In this document: positions 11,364 to 21,000 of the stretch, in pieces
Layout: each line of letters starts with the position of its first letter
How positions within the stretch are numbered: position 1 is the first letter of the stretch
Assembly (NCBI GenBank): GCA_011033025.1
Contig: WFMF01000199.1
Span: 243,932-307,931, forward strand
DNA length: 64,000 bases
Direction of reading: 5' to 3'
Source: Beroe forskalii
Taxonomy: Eukaryota > Ctenophora > Nuda > Beroida > Beroidae
Position numbers and translations under genes: made by a program
The notes under the pieces: generated by a model
Databases searched by the model: none
Seen by the model: the letters and a program-made list of their open reading frames with translations, nothing else
Told to the model about the DNA's origin: nothing

Positions 11364-13591
11364 CATGCCACGAAAAAACTTAATCCTGGCCATCCTAGAT
11401 ACATGCAAAATCCTTTTCAAAATATGCAGTTTTGAGATATTTCCAACTCCCAAGACAAAAATGCATAGAATTACTTGAGCTCTATCTTTATTTTAGAAAC
11501 GAATGTGCATTTTTTAAAATAAAATTTGCGCTTTTTTTGTATCTATCGACTTTCCATATCAAGGGATTCTTGTCAATAGCTGTGAAAATGAAACTGCATG
11601 TTTTAAGCACTGGAATGAAAATTATGCATGTTTCAATTATGCATGTTTCAAATCTCATTTGTATTAAAAAATAGTAATTGTATTCATAAAAATTGTACGT
11701 TGAATAAAATTATGATTTTATATAGAACTAGAAAAGCCCGTTGGGCCTGCTAGATAATACAGGACCAAATAATAAGCTCTCAAAAAGTTTATAAAGGAGC
11801 AAATTTGCCATTATTCTTTGGTTACTTTTAGTAATGCTGGACCGGGCAAGTTTTGATTATTATAACTTGCTATTGTATGAATGTATGATCTTAAAATTAA
11901 AACCGAGTATCGTATTCAAACTGACCGTTGAATTAAAGCATTGATTTACGCCAAGAGCTGTCTTCCAAAATCGCAATGTGCTATGCCCAAATTAGATTCA
12001 ATTTGATTTTGCTTCTGTTCAATCTTAAATTGCTCTAAATTCATTTTTCCGTTACCATCAACTCAGCATTAATTTAAATCGACCGACGTCTGCCAAAGAT
12101 TTATGAAGAAATGCTATCGGAAATAGTCTCCACGATGCCAGTCATACCCGTCCTCTATCTTCGGATCTTGAATTTGAAATTAAAAACAGCAAACAGGCCG
12201 TTCTTTCAAACGCTACAATGCAGCAGTCAACAACGTATCAGAAAGCACTCGCAAAGAAATGATCATAATCTGCACGCAGAATATCTGTATCCATAGCAAC
12301 GGCGCGACTTAGCCCAGCTTAGCCTTCGTTTCTCTTGATATTTACTTGGCAAGCTCAAATTTAAAATGTGCGCCCGCACATACATAATTCACGTGCTCTT
12401 ACGAAATTATATAAGACTAGCAGGCCCGTTGGGCCAGCTAATACACAGCTCACTCAGAGCTCGCAAATTTCAACCAATGCAATTCAAATTCAATTAAAAC
12501 TCCGATCCGTTCAAAAGTTATATTAGAGATCGCGCAACGTAATCAAAACACCATTAACAGAAATGAGCGCGCGCGCAATTCTCCGTGCACGTGTCACCAT
12601 GGTTACCCGCACAAATCGTAATGCGCGCGCGTTCCGAAGATGTTTCTGCCGTTACGTACAAACAGAAAAACAGAGGTTGCGAAATTATATTAGAGATATT
12701 AAATTGCCCCAGATCCCAATCTACTGGATTTAATCTTCATCTCTGTAGAAATTGTACCTACATAAACATTACATTTGCTAAGGTTCCTTGATCTTAAATT
12801 ACGTTGAAATAAAGAAATAAGAGTTATATAATCCTATTGAGGCGACAATTTTATTCATAGAAAACGTCTGGCTTTTGAGGGCTGCCGCCCCAGACTCCTG
12901 CTTCACATGTTGTCAATCGAATCAACTTACAGGACAGAATTAAGAGTTAAAATCCTATTGAGGCGGCCAATTCATTTATAGAAAACGTCTGGCTTCTGGG
13001 GGCTGCCGCCCCCAGACCCCTGCTTCACATGTTATCAATCGACTCAACTTACAGGACAGAATTAAGAGTTAAAATCCTATTGAGGCGGCAAATTTATTTA
13101 TAGAAAACGTCTGGCTTCTGGGGGCTGCCGCCCCCAGACCCCTGCTTCACATGTTATCAATCGACTCAACTTACAGGACAGAATTAAGAGTTAAAATTCT
13201 ATTGAGGCGGCAAATTTATTTATAGAAAACGTCTGGCTTCTGGGGGCTGCCGCCCCCAGACCCCTGCATCACATGTTATCAATCGACTCAACTTACAGGA
13301 CAGAATTAAGAGTTAAAATCCTATTTAGGCGGCAAATTTATTTATAGAAAACGTCTGGCTTCTGGGGGCTGCCGCCCCCAGACCCCTGCTCCACTTATTA
13401 GAAATCAGGAAATCAACTGAACGTGCAGGGAGCTTTTGGGATGCTGCTGAGACGGAATTTTGAAATTGAATTCGAGCACCTGTGAATAATTTTTGTTGTA
13501 TATGAAATCAGAATTTGCCTGCGCAAAAAAATATGCAGTTTTGTGATTTCAAACTCAGGATACATGCAAAAAAATATTTTTTCGAGGTATG
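11364..13591. mobile_element. Inner transposon: inverted copy of the outer one
   Basis: This 2,228-bp copy begins CATGCCACGAAAAAA and ends with the complement of CATACCTCGAAAAAA. Its first 1.57 kb (11364-12933) is the reverse complement of 13592-15161, and its last 0.66 kb (12934-13591) is the reverse complement of 10701-11363. The subrepeats run in opposite orientation at about 12835-13395. Small differences from the outer copy (for example TATTTAGGCGG for TATTGAGGCGG) show that it is a separate insertion of a close relative. No transposase frame is present. Confidence 0.88.
11741..12440. repeat. Palindrome-linked repeat unit inside the inner transposon
   Basis: A degraded palindrome (CCCGTTGGGCCTGCTAG) at about 11751 and another (CTAGCAGGCCCGTTGGGCC) at about 12418 bound about 675 bp. 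That stretch shares the CTGCACG and TCTCTTGATATTTAC blocks and the GCGCCCGCACA block with the tandem units at 27.3-28.9 kb. The mirror copy lies at about 14090-14790. Confidence 0.75.
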
Positions 13592-13599
13592 GTCCTGTA
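13592..13599. repeat. 8-bp target-site duplication of inner element, right copy
   Basis: GTCCTGTA repeats the sequence at 11356-11363, after which the outer element resumes with AGTTGAGTCGATTGATAA. Confidence 0.87.
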
Positions 13600-15161
13600 A
13601 GTTGAGTCGATTGATAACATGTGAAGCAGGGGTCTGAGGGCGGCAGCCCCCAGAAGCCAGACGTTTTCTATGAATAAAATTGTCGCCTCAATAGGATTAT
13701 ATAACTCTTATTTCTTTATTTCAACGTAATTTAAGATCAAGGAACCTTAGCAAATGTAATGTTTATGTAGGTAATTTCTACAGAGATGAAGATTAAATCC
13801 AGTAGATTGGGATCTGGGGCAATTTAATATCTCTAATATAATTTCGCAACCTCTGTTTTTCTGTTTGTACGTAACGGCAGAAACATCTTCGGAACGCGCG
13901 CGCATTACGATTTGTGCGGGTAACCATGGTGACACGTGCACGGGAGAATTGCGCGCGCTCATTTCTGTTAATGGTGTTTTGATTACGTTGCGCGATCTCT
14001 AATATAACTTTTGAACGGATCGGAGTTTTAATTGAATTTGAATTGCATTGGTTGAAATTTGCGAGCTCTGAGTGAGCTGTGTATTAGCTGGCCCAACGGG
14101 CCTGCTAGTCTTATATATAATTTCGTAAGAGCACGTGAATTATGTATGTGCGGGCGCACATTTTAAATTTGAGCTTGCCAAGTAAATATCAAGAGAAACG
14201 AAGGCTAAGCTGGGCTAAGTCGCGCCGTTGCTATGGATACAGATATTCTGCACGTGCAGATTATGATCATTTCTTTGCAAGTGCTTTCTGATACGTTGTT
14301 GACTGCTGCATTGTAACGTTTGAAAGAACGGCCTGTTTGCTGTTTTTAATTTCAAATTCAAGATCCGAAGATAGAGGACGGGTATGACTGGCATCGTGGA
14401 GACTATTTCCGATAGCATTTCTTCATAAATCTTTGGCAGACGTCGGTCGATTTAAATTAATGCTGAGTTGATGGTAACGGAAAATGTGAATTTAGAGCAA
14501 TTTAAGATTGAACAGAAGCAAAATCAAATTGAATCTAATTTGGGCATAGCACATTGCGATTTTGGAAGACAGCTCTTGGCGTAAATCAATGCTTTAATTC
14601 AACGGTCAGTTTGAATACGATACTCGGTTTTAATTTTAAGATCATACATTCATACAATAGCAAGTTATAATAATCAAAACTTGCCCGGTCCAGCATTACT
14701 AAAAGTAACCAAAGAATAATGGCAAATTTGCTCCTTTATAAACTTTTGAGAGCTTATTATTTGGTCCTGTATCTAGCAGGCCCAACGGGCTTTTCTAGTT
14801 ATGCATAAAATCGTAATTTTATTCAACGTACAATTTTTATGAATACAATTACTATTTTTTAATACAAATGAGATTTGAAACATGCATAATTGAAACATGC
14901 ATAATTTTCATTCCAGTGCTTAAAACATGCAGTTTCATTTTCACAGCTATTGACAAGAATCCCTTGATATGGAAAGTCGATAGATACAAAAAAGCGCAAA
15001 TTTTATTTTAAAAAATGCACATTCGTTTCTAAAATAAAGATAGAGCTCAAGTAATTCTATGCATTTTTGTCTTGGGAGTTGGAAATATCTCAAAACTGCA
15101 TATTTTGAAAAGGATTTTGCATGTATCTAGGATGGCCAGGATTAAGTTTTTTCGTGGCATG

Positions 15162-15169
15162 TTGGGTGC
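15162..15169. repeat. 8-bp target-site duplication of outer element, right copy
   Basis: TTGGGTGC repeats 10693-10700 and closes the compound element. Confidence 0.85.
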
Positions 15170-15889
15170 TTTCAAGTTCTTGAAGTAACTATGATATTAA
15201 CATAACAGTAATCTGGCATCGAAATTACGATGTCAGTTCTTGTGACTTGTTCGGCGTTCGTCTATGATGATTAAATCTGTTATCACAAAAGCATCATATG
15301 ATGTTCATATATGGAGCTTACCATATAAATACAATATCATCGATGAGATCTTGAGACATGATTTTAAGTAAAAGAAATCTCTCAGAGATTGTCTGTGGCG
15401 GGGGTAATCAACGATCAAATGAAAGTTACTGGAATACGTAAAATCTGGGCTCACACAAAAACAAAGTTAAAGATGCCGTGTAAAATCCCCATAGAGATAG
15501 ACTATAGAGCTGAATAATCCTACAACAATCTGCTTAATGATATTGATAATAACACAAACTTATAAATACTAAGAGCAAAGGTTTCTCCACACATAGCTAT
15601 CTGCATCTGCATGGCATATCTCAGTTTAACATCTGGTAGTGTACTAACGTAATAAGACACTTTAAATGGCTTTATGGGATCATTTGGGGCTTCTTTACAG
15701 TTTATTTTTACAAATGCTCCTTTTTCCGAGTAAGGTGTAGTCTTCGTGTAAAACATAGTTTTAACAGGAAAGTGTTTAACAGGAAGGTAGTAATTCCTTA
15801 TCCCTTTACTGTATGTATTGAACTGTCCTGATTTGAAGTTGAACACTATGGCTTTGAAAATTCCACAGCAAAGTGTAAATAGGGGGGGA
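15170..15889. other. Unassigned stretch; one unrecognised minus-strand frame
   Basis: A frame of 181 codons covers 15520-16065 (-). Its first third is only the A/T-CC simple repeat read as Lys/Pro/Phe. The remainder (15520-15890) has no family I recognise and no neighbouring splice context. It is probably a repeat-derived frame, though the last 110 codons look more protein-like than random sequence. Confidence 0.35.
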
Positions 15890-15894
15890 TGAAG

Positions 15895-16034
15895 CCCAAA
15901 AAAAACCAAAAAAAACCAAAAAAAACCTAGCCCAAGAATCGGAAAAGTAGGGTGGGCCTTGGTTTTTTTTGGTTTTTTTTGGTATTTTTTGGTATTTTTT
16001 GGTTTTTTTTGGTATTTTTTGGTTTTTTTTGGGT
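15895..16034. repeat. GGTTTTTTTT simple repeat with inverted arms
   Basis: Units of CCAAAAAAAA (15895-15928) are followed, after about 30 bp, by GGTTTTTTTT and GGTATTTTTT units (15958-16033), so the block can fold on itself. A related AAAAAACC tract occurs at 17700-17742. Confidence 0.85.
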
Positions 16035-17699
16035 TAGGTTTTTTCAAAAATTTTGACTTTTTCATGCCAATATGGATTGTTGATGCTATTAATGTGTTGT
16101 TATTGATATTACTATAGTTTCAAACAATATTCGTTAGTTTTATCGATGTTTTGGGTGATTTGTGGTGTTTTATATGACATAATCAGTACATTAAGGCATT
16201 GTTTTGGTGAACTATCAGCAAAGCACTGCTCAAGAGTTGCCGAGGTCAGCCAGCATGATCAGCAGGGGTTAATAGTGGTCAGACTTGAATCACCAGGCCA
16301 GGGGGCCACTCAGTGCTGAAATAAGGACATAGGGCCCTGCAAACTGCCAAGTGCTAGTGAACCAGGGGGTTTCTTAGGGCTCACTGGTTTGCTCATGGCT
16401 GATAAAGTTCAGACTAGTGTCATCCGAGATCAACAAGGTGTTTTTGCACTGGAAAAGTCACCATTTCAAAGGATAGCCAAGGGTCGCCAGGAGACAGTCA
16501 CTTATGATTGTCCAATATCAAGGTAATGGTCAGAAGGAGCCAGGAGTTAGACAAGGTTAAGCAACGGGTCACCATGCTACTATGGGATCAAAAGGCTTTT
16601 GAGGGAAGCAGTTGAGTGAGGACAATCAAGACATCAGATAATAACTCATTCAGTTGTTATTAAGGGACAGCCAAGGTTCAGCATGAAGTCAGCCAATGGT
16701 CATGAAGGGACCACTATTGCAGTCAGAAGAGGCAAGAAGGTCACTCAGGTTTTAACTTCTTGCTAGGGGTAAGTGAAACGTCAAAATAGGTATCAGGAAA
16801 AGGCCAGTCAAATTTTCTCTGGGGTTGGTAAGGGTTTGCCAAGTGCAGTTTCGCCCTTCATTCACCTACCTCCAAAGCAAAAAGAAATATTTCCTGTGCT
16901 GGCGGTATATAATATGCAACTTATGTCCATGCTGGAGTGGAAGAACCTACATGTCTTTAATAAGCCATGCAGCTAGGACATCACCACATTCAGCCAGGCA
17001 AGACTCTTGCCTGGCTGAATCAGTGGTGGATGTCCTAGCTGCATGGCTCATTAAACAAGGAACTGAAAACCGTAGGGCTCCATACAGGGCTAGCGCTGCA
17101 CCTTCTGGTAATAATGTTGCGATGTATATGCCTTAAGTTATAATATGCTCAAAATTAGGGGCCAGAAAAGGTTCTGTAAAAGTGTAAAGTATCCCCAGGG
17201 GTAAGGGTCACTCAGTCAGGTAGTGTTAGGATATGATTGTCTTGGTTCAGCAGGGAGGAATGTTAGGCCCAAAAAAGGTCTTCCAGGACTCAATAAAGCA
17301 GGAGCAATAAAGCTGAGGATCAGCCTAAGTATGTACGTAAAATACAATTGACAAGAAGCTCAGATAAGCTCATAACTCTATAATAAGGACCATGTTCAAA
17401 CAGCTTTTGATAAACATTTAGATCCTAGAACAGTAATATGACCCCGTAGGCTAAGCTCGATTGGACCTGACCTGGAAAAAAAGTACCCACCAGACTCCAG
17501 TGTAAGGAGTTAAGGACCAATTTCAGAACGATTAGATGAGTGAAAATATTCAATTATATTCAGTAACTTACAATTATAGGTCGTTTTAGGCTACATACCA
17601 AGCTCCTGTGGATCTACAGTCATATGGTAGACATCATAAAACAATCTAATTTTAACCTAAAAATCGTTTGGAAAGGTGCTAGAAATTAATAAAATGTAA
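16035..17699. other. Non-coding stretch, likely repeat-derived
   Basis: The stretch has many GGTCA/CCAAGG-like short words and no exon that I can support. It lies between two AAAAAACC tracts, which may be the two edges of one inserted element. It contains the strong hairpin listed separately. Confidence 0.45.
16957..17053. repeat. Long hairpin with about 45-bp arms
   Basis: The left arm (TTAATAAGCCATGCAGCTAG and following, to AGCCAGGCAAGA) is matched by the right arm in reverse complement, ending at CATGGCTCATTA, with only a few mismatches and almost no loop. It may be a very short foldback element or a structured RNA if transcribed. Confidence 0.8.
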
Positions 17700-17742
17700 C
17701 CCAAAAAAAACCTAAAAAAACCTAAAAAAACCAAAAAAACCA
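17700..17742. repeat. AAAAAACC simple repeat
   Basis: Four or five units of CCTAAAAAAA or CCAAAAAAA lie just before the first laminin exon seen here. Confidence 0.8.
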
Positions 17743-17783
17743 TAACTATCAATGTTTATTCCCTCACGTATCCGCTTTTTCAG

Positions 17784-18076
17784 CGTGTGACTGCAACGTG
17801 TTCGGCTCTAAGTCGATGGAATGCGACAAGGACACGGGACAGTGTGACTGTAAGACGGGAAACTCGGGGAAGCAATGCGACATCTGTGACGACTGGGCCA
17901 TCATAACCAACGTCGGGTGTCAGACCTGCAGTGGGTGCAGCCGGATTCTCAAGGACTACATGGACGAGTTGGCTGAGGAGATCGGTGCAACCATCCAGCT
18001 CAAAGAGTCTGGAGGAAGGGTCACTGAGGACATTGATCAACTCATTCACCTCAAGAACAGAGCTATTTTACTTAAG
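17784..18076 (+). CDS. Laminin alpha-like exon 1 of those seen: EGF-like module and start of coiled coil
   Basis: Acceptor TTTTTCAG at 17783 and donor AAG|GTTGGG at 18076/18077. It encodes CDCNVFGSKS and onward with the eight cysteines of a laminin EGF module, then the helix start. It enters with two bases of a split codon, so an upstream exon must exist. Confidence 0.85.
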
Positions 18077-21000
18077 GTTGGGCCTCAGCCAACTTATACA
18101 GTCCAAGAACAGTGATAATTTAGTTTTACCTGTTAGGTCAGACACTACCAATTTAAAGACCGGGAAGGACTGGCGAATGAAGAGGCATTTTAATGAACCT
18201 ACTTTGAAAGGTGTTGATAAAAAATATAGACGTTCAGTGAACGTCCATATTTTTTATCAACACCTTTCAAAGTTCACAGTTTCACTTAACTAGGTCGCCG
18301 CCCATACCTTTTACCAAACCTTCAACCAGGCTGACGTGTTGTCGAATGCAGCAGACATTGAGCAACAGGAAGGAAAATGGGGAATGAAACAAGTAACCAG
18401 CGGGTCTATCAAGTATAAATACAACAAGTTGAATGATTTCCATGAGAAAACCATAGAAGTGAAGGTAAGTTATGACTTCTGAACAAGAACTGCCCATTAA
18501 AATTTCCGAATTTCGAAATTGAGAGCCGAATCAGTAAGAAGGACTATCTATTTTGCCCTCTTTCATTCAATCATTCATTTTGGTAAGTAAATCTATTTTG
18601 AAATAAATCCATATTCTTTAATCCATATGTTCAAAGTATCAAACGAAAAAAAAATCCCTCACACGAGGGCACTATGATCAAAACGTTACAAATCACGTTT
18701 CTGCTTTTCACTGTTCCGTTGTGTATGTTATGTCTCTTGTCAGTTCATAATTTCACTCCGTCCTATTCACATTCCACGCATAGGTGTCACCACATATTCT
18801 AAGAATGCAACTTCTTTATCATTATCGTAAATTGTCAAACCCCTCTGGTGGTAATTTTCGATAGCCCACCCCCCATTCGTTAGTTAGTGTGCACATGCTT
18901 CGATCGATGAGGGAATTGATAAAGACGCGCAAATTTACTTATCATAGAAGCATAGAATATCTGTCGGAAATACAGTATTTTTAATACTTTTCGTGAATTG
19001 ATGCATGTGCGCACATATATACGGATTATAATGGCTACTTTCACCCCGTACCAGGTTGGAAGAAGTGGAGGACTCTCTGAGGTCTAAAACAGATGGTATT
19101 GACGGCATGGTGTCCCTTAGCCAGCAACACAATGCCACTTATCACGCGATCCACGACCTCCTCCAATCCTCCATGGACCTCGTGTCTAACATCAAGATAA
19201 CAGCTGCTGAACCTGACGTTATTGAAGCTGCCATCAAGAAGAGCCGCTCTAAGATAGGTCGAATGAGGACCAGGAAGATATACTCTCCTGATGTCTCGGA
19301 AATTGAGGAGTTGAGAGAACTGAATGCTTCTGTCACTGAAGACTGTGAGTTTTAATCGAGATGGAAAATACTCTTAGTAGGAATAGACACTAATATTAAA
19401 TTCGAAAATGAAGTGTGATAGAATCGAGTGGAGGTAATGCCAGGCATGGGGAACATTTACAGATATGCTACAGCATTTACACCTGACCCTATTATTTCAG
19501 ACGGGTCCTGGTTGGTCTGAACTTGACAGAGTTGAGTGGAACAATAGACTCTCTGTCTACGGGCATGAAAGCGGTCCTGTCTAACTCTGTGGACAGCATT
19601 GCTGCCCCATTGGGGGAGTTTAAGAGCACCAGTGAGGGTATCACAGGAGATCTCAGTAACACTCTACAGACATTCGCAACAAGGTAGGGAACACGGTTTA
19701 TTCTACTCGTAAGGGGCAGGTTAGAAATTATGCACACGAAATTCGCATCTATACTGATTGCCTCTCCAACATGGAATTGAATTTTGAAGCCCTAACATTA
19801 ACTAACTAAGATATCTGTCGCTCACTGTGAATTCACTTATTCAGGGAACAAGCCCACAAGACTAAGGTATCGGAGACGTTCTCTATTTTGGATGAAATTG
19901 AAGCAATGGATGTGCCCAGAGCTGCCTCTGACCTGGAAAGGCTACTGTCCGATGACTTCGACATGAAGTATCGTAATCAGCTCAGCAGACTGGAAGATGA
20001 CGTCAGGGAAAAAGAGGACATGTTGGAAAGTAGTGAGCTCTTGGATTTACCTGCAAAAGAAATACAGATCGAGAGACACTGCCAGCCTTTGAAACAGTTC
20101 ATGGATGACAAACGAAACAGCCCTGTATTGGTAAGTTAAACTTTATGTAACACGTTAGCATACGAAATAAATTGGCATCTCTTCACGTGGTGATTTAATA
20201 TAATTACTAGTAGGTATGTTCCTGGCCCGATAACTTTTACAAAAGTGTGTCAACTGTCACGTTATCTGTGAAACATTTACAGGATTCTTTTTCAATTTTA
20301 TGGAAAAATGAAAGATAAAATTGAAAATGTAAACTGCTGCCTAAAACTAAAAGAAGTTCATCGCTTGACCTCAAAAGTAACTATCACAACCTATCATATG
20401 ACAAAAGCATTTTTCAGGTGGTTGAAGAACTGAACTCATTCATCAACAAGACCAACGTACTCTCAGCCACAGTTTCACAGCTACAAACCGATGCTGATGA
20501 AGTGACCAGGCAGCTATCCCACTGGGTGAACAGTAAGGTGGGAGCAAAGACTGGCGAGCTGGAGATGGCCAAGACAATGCACGTTAACCTGGTGTCTCAG
20601 ATGAGTAATCTGGAGGGGAAGCTGGCAACCGATGCTGTCTCGGAGGAGTTACTGGCGAGTGAGGCAGAGAACGAGCAGTTGAGGGAACGGCTGAGGGAGG
20701 TGGAGAGAACGAGCAGGCACGAGGGAGCCAGAGCTAAGAGATACATCTCAGATCTGCCGGTCGAGGAGTTCTCTTCCACGTCAAAGGAACTGGAGCGAGG
20801 TCTGAGGAGGCTGGATGTGAGCAACAAACGTCACGAGAGAGTCGGTGATGTCATAGCGGCAAGTCAGAGGAAGACCGATGAATTGATGGAGCTTTCTGAC
20901 GAAAATGAAGAGAATATTGAGAGGATCTCATCCGTTGTGGGCAGGGGCAAGAAGTCTGTCAATTCGAAGATCGAGGATCTCAAATCACTGCCATCTTTAA

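Larger units (their letters stand above)
10701..15161. mobile_element. Outer non-autonomous DNA transposon (hAT-like signature), split by an inverted copy of itself
   Basis: The outer element consists of 10701-11363 plus 13600-15161, about 2.2 kb when the insert is ignored. Its ends are CATACCTCGAAAAAA on the left and the complement of CATGCCACGAAAAAA on the right, an imperfect terminal inverted repeat CATRCCWCGAAAAAA. It is flanked by the 8-bp duplication TTGGGTGC. Eight-base duplications with short inverted ends are typical of hAT-type elements, but no transposase is present, so the superfamily is inference. The left part carries four 120-123 bp direct subrepeats; the right part carries one more and a degraded palindrome-linked unit. 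Confidence 0.85.

Noticed and set aside
12585-12791. Pair of identical small frames (12585-12791 + and 13747-13962 -, also 12111 + and 14215 -)
   Set aside because: They are mirror copies within the nested transposon; no start, domain or codon bias supports a gene.
15520-16065. Lys-rich 181-aa protein on the minus strand
   Set aside because: The N-terminal third is simple repeat DNA; only the rest is kept as a low-confidence remark.
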